From an uncultured Prevotella sp. (GTDB lineage Bacteria > Bacteroidota > Bacteroidia > Bacteroidales > Bacteroidaceae): DNA of 64,000 nt. A program made the translations under genes and the position numbers. Below, piece after piece: positions 47,489 through 58,002 of this stretch. The DNA is taken from assembly GCA_905233985.1 (NCBI GenBank), contig CAJOFA010000007.1:1-64000 (forward strand). The letters are read 5' to 3'. The first letter of the stretch is position 1. Each line of letters begins with the position of its first letter. The notes below the pieces were generated by a model. That model searched no databases, had not been told where the DNA came from, and worked only from the letters and a program-made list of their open reading frames with translations.

Positions 47489-48589
47489 TCAGAACCACTG
47501 CATGAGTGTACGCAGGTAGGCGGTGAGTTCTGCAGCCATCAGTTGGTGCTGCCAGATGGAAGGATGCCAGTCGGCACCGTACTTGAGCGAGCCGTTATGA
47601 GGTGTGAAGTCAAAGCGATAAACCTCAGCATCCCCAGCTTGGTGTGCCTCCTCGACCACTTCGTTGAGTGTCTTGCGTGCCACTTCCAATTCCTTGCCTT
47701 GTAACATAGAACCACAGAGCAGCACAATCTTTGCCTGTGGGTTATGCTGGCGGACGAGTTGCACCATGCGCTTGAAGGCCTGCTTGAACAGCTTGACGTC
47801 GTAGTTGTTAGTGGAGAGGTCATTGGTGCCGAGGTTAATGCAGACGAGTTGCGGCTGATAACGTGAGAAGTCCCAGCGCTCAGAACGGTCGTAGAGGTTG
47901 GTGTACTCGTACTCGGTGGTCATCACATTCTCAGGTGTGCCGGTCTTAGGACCGCCGTAGTGCCGGTAAACGCCGATGCCAGAACGGGCAACGACATGGG
48001 CACGTGCATCCAAGGCACGGGCTGTCAGTTGGGCGTAGGAGAAATAATGATTCTCTGTCTCGTATTCAAAGTGGTCAGCTTGATTCATACTCTCGTTACC
48101 ATAGCCGCAGGTGATGCTGTTGCCGATGAACTCGATGGTACGGTTGCTCAGCGCAGGGGGCGGCAGCAGTGTGGCACCGCTGTCAAGTACAAAGCCTCGG
48201 AATTCAGGCTTCAGGTCATAGCCCTCAATGACGTACATCAGACGTATGGTATGGTTGCCTTGCGGCAGCGCGGTGGCAATAGTCACCACGGAGTCACGCT
48301 CACCCATGAACGACACCTTGAACGGCTCCGCCTGATCGACCTGTGCCATGAAGTAGCCGCTACGCGGTTTAGCCATCATGCGCAGGGAGGTTCCAGTGAA
48401 GCAAGCATTAATCTGTACGCCAGGGAAAGTGAAGCGTGGGCGGAGAGGATTGTCGAAGCAGACGCGTCCGACGTACTGAATGTTGGGGTCATTGGCGGAA
48501 ACCAAGGTTCCTGCAATAGGAAGTGTGGTGGAAGCATAGCCTGTAACTGCAGTCAGCAGTACGACGACGATGGTTAGAAGTCTTTTCAT
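47489..48589 (-). CDS. secreted SGNH/GDSL hydrolase (CE2-like carbohydrate esterase)
   Basis: 366 aa; signal peptide; IEFIGNSITCGYGNE, LVCINLGTNDLSTNNYD, DWHPS. Confidence 0.85.
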   Translation of the reverse strand: MKRLLTIVVVLLTAVTGYASTTLPIAGTLVSANDPNIQYVGRVCFDNPLRPRFTFPGVQINACFTGTSLRMMAKPRSGYFMAQVDQAEPFKVSFMGERDSVVTIATALPQGNHTIRLMYVIEGYDLKPEFRGFVLDSGATLLPPPALSNRTIEFIGNSITCGYGNESMNQADHFEYETENHYFSYAQLTARALDARAHVVARSGIGVYRHYGGPKTGTPENVMTTEYEYTNLYDRSERWDFSRYQPQLVCINLGTNDLSTNNYDVKLFKQAFKRMVQLVRQHNPQAKIVLLCGSMLQGKELEVARKTLNEVVEEAHQAGDAEVYRFDFTPHNGSLKYGADWHPSIWQHQLMAAELTAYLRTLMQWF

Positions 48590-48639
48590 CTTGTTTTTGG
48601 TTTATTATTCATTCTTCGGGCACAAAATTACAAATAATA

Positions 48640-48671
48640 TTTGTAGAAAAGTCAAAAAGTTCGTAATTTTG
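48640..48671 (+). promoter_or_regulatory. Bacteroidetes-type promoter of ruvB
   Basis: TTTG (48640-48643), N20, TAATTTTG (48664-48671). Confidence 0.75.
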
Positions 48672-48697
48672 TAGCCAAATAGCAGAAAATAACATCA

Positions 48698-49732
48698 ATG
48701 GGCGAAGATTTTGACATCAGACAGGAACAATTGTCGGCTTCAGAACGTGACTTCGAGAACGCGCTCCGTCCGCTAAGGTTCGAGGACTTCAGCGGTCAGC
48801 AGAAGGTGGTGGAGAACCTTGAGGTGTTCGTTGAGGCGGCAAAGTACCGCGGCGAGCCGCTGGATCATACGCTGCTGCATGGTCCTCCAGGATTGGGAAA
48901 GACGACACTCTCGAATATCATTGCCAATGAGTTGGGCGTGGGCTTTAAGATTACCAGTGGTCCTGTGCTTGATAAGCCAGGTGACCTGGCAGGCATCCTG
49001 ACGTCGTTGGAGAAGAATGACGTGTTGTTCATTGATGAGATACACCGCCTCTCGCCCGTGGTGGAAGAGTATCTGTATTCGGCTATGGAGGACTATCGCA
49101 TTGACATCATGATAGACAAAGGCCCTTCGGCACGCTCGATACAGATAGACTTGAATCCGTTTACACTCGTGGGTGCCACGACACGCAGCGGACTGCTGAC
49201 TGCCCCGTTGCGTGCACGTTTCGGTATCAACATGCACCTACAGTATTATGAGCCAGAGACGTTGCAGAAAATCATCCGTCGTTCGTCGGGCATCCTCGGC
49301 GTACCCATTACTGACGATGCCGCTATTGAGATTGCACGGCGTTCGCGCGGCACGCCACGTATTGCCAATGCCCTGCTGCGCCGTGTGCGTGACTTTGCAC
49401 AGGTGAAAGGCAACGGACGTATTGATATTGACATCACACGGCTGTCGCTCGCAGCGCTGAATATCGACCAGTACGGATTGGATGAGATAGACAACCGCAT
49501 CCTGCTGACAATCATTGATAAGTTCAAGGGTGGTCCGGTGGGTATCACTACCATTGCCACTGCCATCGGCGAAGATGCAGGCACAGTGGAAGAGGTATAT
49601 GAGCCTTTCCTCATCATGGAAGGCTTCATCAAGCGTACGCCACGAGGACGCATGGTGACAGAACTGGCCTATAAGCACTTCGGACGTAATCCGTACAGCG
49701 GGAATATTATGGAACCGAATTTATTTGAATAA
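48698..49732 (+). CDS. ruvB: Holliday junction branch migration helicase RuvB
   Basis: 344 aa; [52 protein letters not shown]. Confidence 0.98.
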   Translation: MGEDFDIRQEQLSASERDFENALRPLRFEDFSGQQKVVENLEVFVEAAKYRGEPLDHTLLHGPPGLGKTTLSNIIANELGVGFKITSGPVLDKPGDLAGILTSLEKNDVLFIDEIHRLSPVVEEYLYSAMEDYRIDIMIDKGPSARSIQIDLNPFTLVGATTRSGLLTAPLRARFGINMHLQYYEPETLQKIIRRSSGILGVPITDDAAIEIARRSRGTPRIANALLRRVRDFAQVKGNGRIDIDITRLSLAALNIDQYGLDEIDNRILLTIIDKFKGGPVGITTIATAIGEDAGTVEEVYEPFLIMEGFIKRTPRGRMVTELAYKHFGRNPYSGNIMEPNLFE

Positions 49733-49735
49733 GTA

Positions 49736-50188
49736 ATGAAGACTGGAGTATTTGTTGGGAGTTTCAACCCCTTTACCATTGGTCACGACAGCATTGTACG
49801 CCGTGTGTTGCCGCTGTTTGACCGACTGGTCATCGGTGTGGTGGGCGATCAAGTGCATAAGCCCGACATGCCTTCGGCAGAGGAGCGTGTCAATGCCATC
49901 CAAGCATTGTATCAGAATATGCCGAATGTTGAGGTGAAGCCATACTATGGATTAGCCGTTGACTTTGCTAAGGAGCAAGGTGCTAGCTATCTTGTCAAGG
50001 GAGTCCGTTCGGTCAAGGACTTTGAATACGAGCGAGAACAGGCTGACGTCAACCGACAGATTGGCGGCATTGACACGTTGCTGCTTTTTGCCGAGCCGCA
50101 GTATGCTAGTATCAGTAGTAGCATGGTGCGCGAACTACAACACTTCGGTGTGGATGTCGGTGCTTATCTTCCCCAAGTAACTCTTTAG
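49736..50188 (+). CDS. coaD: pantetheine-phosphate adenylyltransferase
   Basis: 150 aa; GVFVGSFNPFTIGHDSIVRR; ISSSMVRELQHFG. Confidence 0.96.
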   Translation: MKTGVFVGSFNPFTIGHDSIVRRVLPLFDRLVIGVVGDQVHKPDMPSAEERVNAIQALYQNMPNVEVKPYYGLAVDFAKEQGASYLVKGVRSVKDFEYEREQADVNRQIGGIDTLLLFAEPQYASISSSMVRELQHFGVDVGAYLPQVTL

Positions 50189-50201
50189 CCCCGTAAGCCC
50201 C

Positions 50202-50612
50202 ATGATTACCTACAGCGCAGAAGGCGTAAAGTTCCCCAACATCAAGCGGCGTGAGACAACGGCATGGATACGTCGCGTGGCAGCTACCTATGACCGTAAG
50301 GTGGGCGAAGTAGGCTATCTGTTTTGCGATGACGAGAAGATATTAGAGGTGAACCGTGAATACTTAGGTCATGATTATTATACGGATATCATCACGTTCG
50401 ACTATGACGAAGGCGAACAAATAAACGGTGACTTGGTGATTTCGCTTGATACCGTGCGTTCAAATGCCGAACTGTTCCATAAAAACTACGAAGAAGAACT
50501 GCACCGCGTCATTATTCACGGCATTCTCCATCTTTGTGGTTTGAACGACAAAGGTCCTGGCGAACGGGAACAGATGGAAGATGCCGAGAACAAAGCATTA
50601 GCACTAAGGTAA
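50202..50612 (+). CDS. ybeY: endoribonuclease YbeY
   Basis: 136 aa; HRVIIHGILHLCGLNDKGPGEREQM. Confidence 0.95.
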   Translation: MITYSAEGVKFPNIKRRETTAWIRRVAATYDRKVGEVGYLFCDDEKILEVNREYLGHDYYTDIITFDYDEGEQINGDLVISLDTVRSNAELFHKNYEEELHRVIIHGILHLCGLNDKGPGEREQMEDAENKALALR

Positions 50613-50652
50613 GCCACCTTCATGCTAATATACCTTATTGAACTCTTAAGAC

Positions 50653-52209
50653 TTAATCCTGTAGCATCAGGCGTATGCCCTCTTGAACAATGGGGTTACG
50701 CTCATTCATGATGCAGAAATATTCATCCATGCCCCACAAGTCGCGGGCAATGAGAGCCTTCAATTGTAGCTTGATGTAAGGAATCGAAGCCTTCTGCTCA
50801 CTCTTGTCTGTTGGTTTGACATTCTGCTTCTCACCCTCCTTGATAAGGTCATCAATGATGCTTTCGGGTACCTCGAATGATTGCTGATAGGCCGCAAACG
50901 TCTGATATTGCTCTTTCAGTTCGCGTCGGTGTTGATCCACATAGTTCAGGTTGGCATTGATAATCAAACTCTTTGCCTGCAAAGCACGGTGATAGCGGGT
51001 GTACATCGTCGTGTCAAGCGGCACGAAGTTGTCGGGCATGATGCCACCACCACCATAAACGGTGCGGTGACGACGTAAGGTGTAATACTTCAGTGAGTCA
51101 GCAAAATGAATACTGTCGGCATTGGTCAGCTCACCCCGGCGCAGGCGGTTCTGCATGTCGCGTGCATAGTCGTCAGCCTCACCCTTGACATACGGCTTCT
51201 GGATACAACGTCCTGCCGGTGTGTAATAATGGGCAATGGTCAGTCGGATCATAGATGTGTCGGGCAGATTAATCTGACGCTGTACGAGTCCTTTACCGAA
51301 CGTGCGCCGTCCGACAACCGTGCCACGGTCTTGGTCCTGCACAGCTCCTGAAACGATTTCGGCAGCAGAAGCCGTATATTCATCAACTAGCACGATGAGT
51401 TTACCCTTTAGAAAACGCCCATTTCCCTTGGCACTATACTCCGAGCGTTCACGTCCGTCGGTATAGACAATGAGGTCCTTTTTCTCCAGGAACTCGTTGC
51501 AAAGGTCAACAGCAGCCAGCAAGTAACCGCCCCCGTTGTCCTGCAGGTCAAGGATGAGGCTCTTCATGCCTTCGTTCTGCAGTTTCTGCAGACTCTCCAC
51601 AAATTCCTGATGTGTCGTTGCCCCGAAGTTGCTGATGCGGATATATCCTACTCCCGGGCGAATCATATAAGTGGCGATAACCGATTTGACAGGAATCTTG
51701 TCACGCTCGACAACGAATGTCAGCTGTTCATTAAAGCCCAGACGCACAACACCAAGCGTCACCTTCGTGCCCTTTGGACCACGCAGCAGGCGCATGATTT
51801 CCTCTTTCTTTTTCTTCACACCGGCAATCGGTTCGCTATTGACGCTTACGATACGGTCGCCGGCTTGTATGCCGACCTTTTCAGACGGACCGCCTAACAC
51901 AGGCTGAATAACCAACAGCGTGTCGTCCTTGATGTTGAACTCCACTCCGATGCCCTCGAAGTTACCGTTGAGCGGCTCCTGCATGGCGAGCATCTCTTCT
52001 TTGGTGGAGTAGGAGGAGTGTGGGTCGAGCTGGCTTAGCATGCCTCTGATGGCACCTTCCACAATCTTGTCCTCTTTGACAGTATCAACATAAAGGTTCA
52101 TGATGACCCATTCGGCCATCTGCAGTTTCTGCATTTGCAACTTGTCCTGTGCGGTGGCGCACAGTGAGACAAGCAGCAACACGGCTGTTAGTATTCTCTT
52201 TCTGTTCAT
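50653..52209 (-). CDS. S41 family C-terminal processing peptidase
   Basis: 518 aa; PDZ and LVDEYTASAAEIVSGAVQDQDRGTVVGRRTFGKGLVQ. Confidence 0.95.
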   Translation of the reverse strand: MNRKRILTAVLLLVSLCATAQDKLQMQKLQMAEWVIMNLYVDTVKEDKIVEGAIRGMLSQLDPHSSYSTKEEMLAMQEPLNGNFEGIGVEFNIKDDTLLVIQPVLGGPSEKVGIQAGDRIVSVNSEPIAGVKKKKEEIMRLLRGPKGTKVTLGVVRLGFNEQLTFVVERDKIPVKSVIATYMIRPGVGYIRISNFGATTHQEFVESLQKLQNEGMKSLILDLQDNGGGYLLAAVDLCNEFLEKKDLIVYTDGRERSEYSAKGNGRFLKGKLIVLVDEYTASAAEIVSGAVQDQDRGTVVGRRTFGKGLVQRQINLPDTSMIRLTIAHYYTPAGRCIQKPYVKGEADDYARDMQNRLRRGELTNADSIHFADSLKYYTLRRHRTVYGGGGIMPDNFVPLDTTMYTRYHRALQAKSLIINANLNYVDQHRRELKEQYQTFAAYQQSFEVPESIIDDLIKEGEKQNVKPTDKSEQKASIPYIKLQLKALIARDLWGMDEYFCIMNERNPIVQEGIRLMLQD

Positions 52210-52215
52210 GTTCTT

Positions 52216-52749
52216 TTATTCATGGGCTTTGATAAACGCAATATTCTTCTTTTCTATGCTGTTCAGCTTGGAATCCACGTTGTCATACAACGGCTTGTAC
52301 CAGCTGAAACGGCTGAAGTATTCCCGCAAGTCTGCACTCTTGAACTTATAGCCGTGGCGTGCATAGATGGCATTGCGTACGGTACGCATGTCCTGCTCCG
52401 ACCAGCCGGCAAGGTCTTGTTCGGTCAGCAGACGCTGGCTCAGATAAAGAAACTCGTTGCCGGGAGCACTCGGGTCGGTTGTGATGTGGCGGTCTGCTTC
52501 TGCCGCATGTCGCTTAATGGGATCAACTTCCTCCACCTCTTCGTCTTCATCATTTGTCTCTTCGTCGCCAGTCAGCGCATCGTAAGTATCTCTCACGTCA
52601 TTGTATGTATCTACGGCGTCTTCTACGTTCTCTTTGACTTCCTGTGCCTTGTTAAAGAAGTCCTTTGCTTTCGAGATAGCTTCACAACTGGTGAAGAGTC
52701 CCATTCCACACAGCATGCAGGCTGCGACAATCCATGTGATTTTTTTCAT
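52216..52749 (-). CDS. YARHG domain lipoprotein
   Basis: 177 aa; lipobox MLCGMGLFTSC; RNAIYARHGYKFKSADLREYFSRFSWYKP. Confidence 0.88.
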   Translation of the reverse strand: MKKITWIVAACMLCGMGLFTSCEAISKAKDFFNKAQEVKENVEDAVDTYNDVRDTYDALTGDEETNDEDEEVEEVDPIKRHAAEADRHITTDPSAPGNEFLYLSQRLLTEQDLAGWSEQDMRTVRNAIYARHGYKFKSADLREYFSRFSWYKPLYDNVDSKLNSIEKKNIAFIKAHE

Positions 52750-52781
52750 AATAGTAATGGTTTTTAATGAGCGATTAATGA

Positions 52782-54785
52782 TTATTCGTATATCTCTTCC
52801 TCTTCAGGACGGTCTTCTTCGATGATAAGATTGTCAATGATGAAGTTTTGACGTTCCATCGTGTTCTTTCCCATGTAGTACTCCAAAAGCTTCTGCACCT
52901 GATCTGTCTTGTGCAGTGTCACCTGTTCCAGTCGCATATCAGGACCGATAAAGCCTGCAAACTCTTCTGGTGATATCTCGCCGAGACCCTTGAAGCGGGT
53001 AATCTCTGGGTCGGGGCCAAGCTCTTGAATGGCTTTCAGACGCTCCTCGTCGCTATAGCAATAGCGTGTGATGAAGTCAGATTTCTTCGACGTGGCGTTC
53101 TTGATGTCCTCGTCGGCAATGACTTTCTTATTCTTAATCTTCGTGCGACGATTGCGAACGCGGAACAAAGGCGTCTGTAACACGTACACATGGCCCTTCT
53201 TGATGAGATCAGGGAAGAACTGCAGGAAGAAGGTGATGATGAGCAGACGGATATGCATACCGTCCACATCGGCATCAGTAGCAACGATGACCCTATTATA
53301 ACGCAACGTGTCAAGGCCTTCCTCGATGTCAAGAGCGGCCTGCAGCAGGTTGAATTCCTCGTTCTCATAGACGACCTTCTTGGTCAGCCCGAAGGTGTTT
53401 AAGGGTTTTCCCCTTAACGAGAACACTGCCTGCGTATTCACGTCGCGGCTCTTCGTGATGCTTCCGCTGGCCGAATCACCCTCGGTGATGAAGATACTCG
53501 ACTCTTCCTTGCGCTCGTTCTTCACGTCTGAGAAGTGAATACGGCAGTCACGCAACTTGCGGTTATGCAGGTTGGCTTTCTTGGCACGTTCGCGGGCAAG
53601 TTTCGTCACACCAGCCATAGCCTTGCGTTCGCGCTCGCTTTCCTGTATCTTCTGCAGCATTGTGTCGGCAATTTCGGGCTCCTTATGGAGGAAATTGTCC
53701 ACCTCCTGCTTGATAAAGTCGCCCACGTACTTGTTCACCGACACACCACCGTTGGGAGACATGGTCAGCGAACCGAGCTTAATCTTCGTCTGACTCTCAA
53801 ACATCGGTTCTTCCACGTTTAGAGCGATAGCTGCTACAAGGCCGTTGCGGATGTCTCCATACTCGAAGTTCTTACCGAAGAATTCCTTAATGGTACGTGC
53901 AATGTGCTCCTTGAAGGCACTCTGATGGGTACCGCCCTGTGTGGTATGCTGACCGTTGACAAACGAATAATATTCCTCACCATACTGATTGGCGTGGGTA
54001 AAGGCAATCTCTATGTCTTCTCCCTTCAAATGAATAATGGGGTATAGGGCGTCAGCGCTCATGCGGTCTTTCAATAAATCCTCCAGTCCGTGACGCGACA
54101 GGATGCGCCGCCCATTATACATGATGGTAAGTCCTGTGTTCAGGTAGGTGTAGTTGCGGAGCATGTTCTCTACCATCTCGTCATGGAATTGGTAGCCGAT
54201 GAACTTCTCTTCGTCAGGCTCGAAATAGATATAGGTACCGTTCTCGTCTTGTGTCGGTTCTGTTGTGTCGCTCTTCAGTTTGCCACACTCAAAGACAATA
54301 CGACGCACCTTTCCCTCTCGGAAGCTTGCCACCTCGAAATGACTGCTCAGGGCATTCACGGCCTTAACACCGACACCATTCAGTCCGATGGACTTCTTGA
54401 ATGCCTTGGAGTCAAACTTACCGCTGGTATTGAGGATGCTGACAGACTCCACGAGTTTTCCCTGAGGGATGCCACGACCGTAGTCGCGTACGCTGATGCG
54501 CTTGTTGTCCTCCACATTCACTTCAATACGGTCGCCAGCCTTCATCTTGAATTCATCGATGGAGTTGTCGAACACTTCCTTCAGCAACACATAGATACCG
54601 TCCTCGGGTGACGAACCGTCACCCAACCGACCGATATACATACCTGGACGCAGACGAATGTGCTCCAGTCCGGTAAGCGTCTGGATATTCCCTTCGTCAT
54701 AGTTGACGGTGGCGGGTGAAGATGCTGTGACTTCGAGGGATTGGTTCTCCCCTTCAACGGGTTGCTTTATGTTTTTTTCTTTCAT
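52782..54785 (-). CDS. parE: DNA topoisomerase IV subunit B (ParE; GyrB-type)
   Basis: 667 aa; [54 protein letters not shown]. Confidence 0.88.
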   Translation of the reverse strand: MKEKNIKQPVEGENQSLEVTASSPATVNYDEGNIQTLTGLEHIRLRPGMYIGRLGDGSSPEDGIYVLLKEVFDNSIDEFKMKAGDRIEVNVEDNKRISVRDYGRGIPQGKLVESVSILNTSGKFDSKAFKKSIGLNGVGVKAVNALSSHFEVASFREGKVRRIVFECGKLKSDTTEPTQDENGTYIYFEPDEEKFIGYQFHDEMVENMLRNYTYLNTGLTIMYNGRRILSRHGLEDLLKDRMSADALYPIIHLKGEDIEIAFTHANQYGEEYYSFVNGQHTTQGGTHQSAFKEHIARTIKEFFGKNFEYGDIRNGLVAAIALNVEEPMFESQTKIKLGSLTMSPNGGVSVNKYVGDFIKQEVDNFLHKEPEIADTMLQKIQESERERKAMAGVTKLARERAKKANLHNRKLRDCRIHFSDVKNERKEESSIFITEGDSASGSITKSRDVNTQAVFSLRGKPLNTFGLTKKVVYENEEFNLLQAALDIEEGLDTLRYNRVIVATDADVDGMHIRLLIITFFLQFFPDLIKKGHVYVLQTPLFRVRNRRTKIKNKKVIADEDIKNATSKKSDFITRYCYSDEERLKAIQELGPDPEITRFKGLGEISPEEFAGFIGPDMRLEQVTLHKTDQVQKLLEYYMGKNTMERQNFIIDNLIIEEDRPEEEEIYE

Positions 54786-54821
54786 ATTTCGTTTTAGTTA
54801 TGGTCAGGAAGCGCCTCATGG

Positions 54822-55973
54822 CTATAATGGACGAATAAAGCACCTGCGGCGCTTGTGTTGATGACGCTCCAGATACTGCCACTGACTCTGTACCTTCTCG
54901 TTGGTTTCCATCTCAACATTGGTTTCGCCCCACTTGAAGCCGTACTTCTGATAGATGGGGATGAGATCGTAGAACAACAAGGCGTTGGCCCCTTTTTGCT
55001 GATATTCGGGTAGGATGCCGACAAGCATCAGGTCGAGACATTCCGCTTTGTGGAACTTGAGGGCCCGCATGCAGTGCCACCAGCCAAAAGGCCATAGGCG
55101 TCCATTGCGGCATTTCTGCAAAGCACGGGTCATATTGGTGATGCTGATACCTACGCCAATTACCTCGTGGTTCGGTGTGTTCCAGTCCTCTATCAGACAA
55201 AGCATATCCATGTCAAGCATCGGAAAGTACATCTTCAAGTATTCGTCAATCTGGCGTTCGGTCATCTGTGAGTAGCCGTAAAGGTGGCCGAACGACTTGT
55301 TGACAACGTCGAGCACTTTGCGGCCATACTGTTCCTTGCCGAACACCTGACTACGTTTGGGGTGCATAGGATGGAGGTTATAGCGCTTCATCACCAGTTC
55401 TGCCACTTTCTTGTATTTCTCCGGCATACCGCCCTTCGGTACAATAAGCTTATACTCTACATAGTCGTTATCCTTCTGCCATCCGCCCATCTGCTGCATG
55501 TGCTCGGGATAATATGGATAGTTGTAGATAGTGGCCATTGTGCCCAACTGGTCGAAACCTTCTATCAGCATACCTTCTGGGTCCATGTCGGTAAATCCCA
55601 AGGGTCCGACAATCTCAGTCATACCTTTTTCGCGTCCCCAGTCTTCTACAGCCTTGAACAATGCCGTGGACACCTCTATGTCATCCACGAAATCCATCCA
55701 TCCGAAGCGCACACTTTTACGCTCCCAGCGTTCGTTGGCACGATGGTTGATGATGCCGGCAATGCGACCGCACAGTTTTCTGTCCTTGTAGGCCAGAAAG
55801 TACTCTGCCTCACAAAACTCAAAAGCAGCATTACGGTCCTTGCTCAACGTGTGAATCTCGTCGCTGTATAGGTTCGGGGCATCGTATTGATTACCCCGAT
55901 ACAAGTCATAGTGGAACTGGATAAAAGCATCCAAATCCTTCTTCGTGTTAACTTTCCTAATCTCTACTGACAT
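54822..55973 (-). CDS. GNAT-like N-acetyltransferase
   Basis: 383 aa; VEIRKVNTKKDLDAFIQFHYDLYRGNQYDAPN; EIVGPLGFTDMDPEGMLIEGFDQLGTMATIYNYPYYPEHMQQMGGW. Confidence 0.65.
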   Translation of the reverse strand: MSVEIRKVNTKKDLDAFIQFHYDLYRGNQYDAPNLYSDEIHTLSKDRNAAFEFCEAEYFLAYKDRKLCGRIAGIINHRANERWERKSVRFGWMDFVDDIEVSTALFKAVEDWGREKGMTEIVGPLGFTDMDPEGMLIEGFDQLGTMATIYNYPYYPEHMQQMGGWQKDNDYVEYKLIVPKGGMPEKYKKVAELVMKRYNLHPMHPKRSQVFGKEQYGRKVLDVVNKSFGHLYGYSQMTERQIDEYLKMYFPMLDMDMLCLIEDWNTPNHEVIGVGISITNMTRALQKCRNGRLWPFGWWHCMRALKFHKAECLDLMLVGILPEYQQKGANALLFYDLIPIYQKYGFKWGETNVEMETNEKVQSQWQYLERHQHKRRRCFIRPL

Positions 55974-56030
55974 TGTTGTTTTGATTTACATCTTGCAAAG
56001 ATAGTAAAAAAGGCAGAAAGAACAAAAAAT

Positions 56031-57293
56031 TTAACCTATTTTACGGCAAATCAGTAGCAGATGACGACCGTCTGCGTCTGTCGTAGCGAAGATAAACGTG
56101 TCACCACCTTCCTTTAACTGCAACTTTTTGCGTAGCGCATCAACACTCATGGGGAAGTTACGTACCGTGATGTTCGCCCGCTCCAAGCCTGCAAGCGCTT
56201 CTTTTAATTCGTGTTTGTTCATGGTAGTTATACGCTCTATGCGGAAACGGCGGCCTGGAAAATCACCGATTTCATCGAGACAGATAAACAGGTGAGAGTT
56301 CGCAGAAAATTCGCAAATATGATAAAAATGCCCGATTTCATCGAAGCAACCTGCCTTCATGATGGAAGCGTTGGGCTCGTAAAGGTAAACAGGCTTTCCG
56401 TTTGCTAAGGTCTCATCCAAATCAAGGATGTTTGTAAGGCTTTGGTCCCTTATTGGGACCGTTTCAGTCCCCTGCTGGGACCGTTTCAGTCCCTTATTGG
56501 GACTGCACTCAAACACAGTACCTTCGTTAACGCATACCAGACGCAAGCTGGTTGAAGCTTCCCGATGAAGTACTAGCAACAATTCTTTGCACTCATTGTT
56601 AACACTTAGAATGTGGACCTCGCTGACGCTACCAAGGTCGCTGACGGCTTTGTGCCAATCGAGCATGGGCGAGAGTTTGAGAATGACGGTATTGGCTTTT
56701 TCCAACAATTGGGGAAGCAGTGCCAGTACATTGGGCGTACAGTCGGCTATGGAGTAGGTACGTGCGCCGTGGGCATCACGGCGGGCAGGGTCGAGGTAGA
56801 TGACATCGACAGGATCCATTTGAGCCAGATAGTCAATGGCGGAACCGCAGGTGACGGTAGCATCAAGGCCAAGCAAGGGAAAATTATGGTGAGCAATGGT
56901 GCACAACTCTTCCAGTTGCTCTACATAAAAAGAATGGTAGAATCCCCGCGACATATAAGAGAAGTCAACACCGAAGCCACCTGTCAGGTCAACGAAACAT
57001 TGTCCTTTTCCTGCCAATGTCGCCTTGTAGCGTGCAGTTTGCTCGCTCGAACACTGTTCCATGGACAAGTGAGGCGGGTATATCAGACCTTCTACTGCAG
57101 CCCATTCAGGCAGTTTGTGGCGGGCGGTCTGCCATCCACTGATTTGTTGCAACGCCATCGGCATGTCAACGGTTTCTGCTGCAACATAGCCAGAGGCTTC
57201 TTGCGATGGGCGCTTCGATTGTTTCAACGCCAGCAGTCGCACGTCATCCATGCGATGCTGGCGAATAAACTCTTTCGTCGCTTCGTTAATCAT
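56031..57293 (-). CDS. class I SAM-dependent methyltransferase with THUMP-like C-terminus, carrying an in-frame 22-aa repeat insertion
   Basis: CFVDLTGGFGVDFSYMSRGF, VDVIYLDPARRDAHGARTYSIADCTPN, LKLSPMLDWHKAVSDLG; insertion ~SPNKGLKRSQQGTETVPIRDQS. Confidence 0.8.
   Translation of the reverse strand: MINEATKEFIRQHRMDDVRLLALKQSKRPSQEASGYVAAETVDMPMALQQISGWQTARHKLPEWAAVEGLIYPPHLSMEQCSSEQTARYKATLAGKGQCFVDLTGGFGVDFSYMSRGFYHSFYVEQLEELCTIAHHNFPLLGLDATVTCGSAIDYLAQMDPVDVIYLDPARRDAHGARTYSIADCTPNVLALLPQLLEKANTVILKLSPMLDWHKAVSDLGSVSEVHILSVNNECKELLLVLHREASTSLRLVCVNEGTVFECSPNKGLKRSQQGTETVPIRDQSLTNILDLDETLANGKPVYLYEPNASIMKAGCFDEIGHFYHICEFSANSHLFICLDEIGDFPGRRFRIERITTMNKHELKEALAGLERANITVRNFPMSVDALRKKLQLKEGGDTFIFATTDADGRHLLLICRKIG
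56445..56510. repeat. Period-22 dyad repeat array, locus D (3 units, inside a coding sequence)
   Basis: gtcccttattgggaccgtttca / gtcccctgctgggaccgtttca / gtcccttattgggactgcactc; 3 x 22 = 66 nt keeps frame. Confidence 0.92.
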
Positions 57294-57335
57294 ATACCAG
57301 AAATACCGTATGCCTTTTGCAAAAGCTGGCGGAAA

Positions 57336-57851
57336 TCAGTTCACCTTCCACACATTGAGTACGATGCCTTTAAAGTCTTTGACCCACGCTGGCTGACAGA
57401 CAAAGATGGCGTTGTTTAACCATGCATAGTGACTGTCGGAAGGTGCTTCAAAGCGAGGAGCACACCTGAAATAGAACGATGGGCGACCTTCTGCGTCCTT
57501 GCTGGTAGTGATGATGCCGCAGTTACGGATGTGGATGTTGACACCGTCGTCTGTGCGGATGCTGTAGATGGCTTCAATCTCCGTTCGGGAACCATCGGCA
57601 TTGCCCATCTGATAATCGGCTCCGCCGTTGAGGATGGTACCTTTCAACAGTGGTCCTTCAAATGTGCCGCCCGTTATGGGCACCACGTTACGGCGTCCGC
57701 GAGGTGTCTCACCGACAGCGTATGCCTCACCGAGTGTGACACGAAGCTGCAAGACAAATTCCAACTGGGGCGTTTCAGTAGGTTGAACTACCTGGGCATG
57801 AACCATGGATGTAACGCCCAAAAACATCAAAAAAAGGACTATTTTTTTCAT
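57336..57851 (-). CDS. DUF3237 domain protein with signal peptide
   Basis: MKKIVLFLMFLGVTSMVHAQ; PRGRRNVVPITGGTFEGPLLKGTILNGGADYQ. ATG moved to 57851. Confidence 0.82.
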   Translation of the reverse strand: MKKIVLFLMFLGVTSMVHAQVVQPTETPQLEFVLQLRVTLGEAYAVGETPRGRRNVVPITGGTFEGPLLKGTILNGGADYQMGNADGSRTEIEAIYSIRTDDGVNIHIRNCGIITTSKDAEGRPSFYFRCAPRFEAPSDSHYAWLNNAIFVCQPAWVKDFKGIVLNVWKVN

Positions 57852-57898
57852 ATCTAACAGAATTTTTCGCAAAATTAGTGATTTTCTTGAAAAAAACA

Positions 57899-57928
57899 TT
57901 GCATATTGAAAGTTTTTTCTTATTTTTG
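57899..57928 (+). promoter_or_regulatory. Bacteroidetes-type promoter upstream of the endonuclease gene
   Basis: TTG (57899-57901), N19, TATTTTTG (57921-57928). Confidence 0.6.
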
Positions 57929-58002
57929 CACAAAGAATGCGAATTGCTAACATTTGGAGACAACAATGAATAACAAAACAATAACCAAATTACTATTAGC
58001 CT

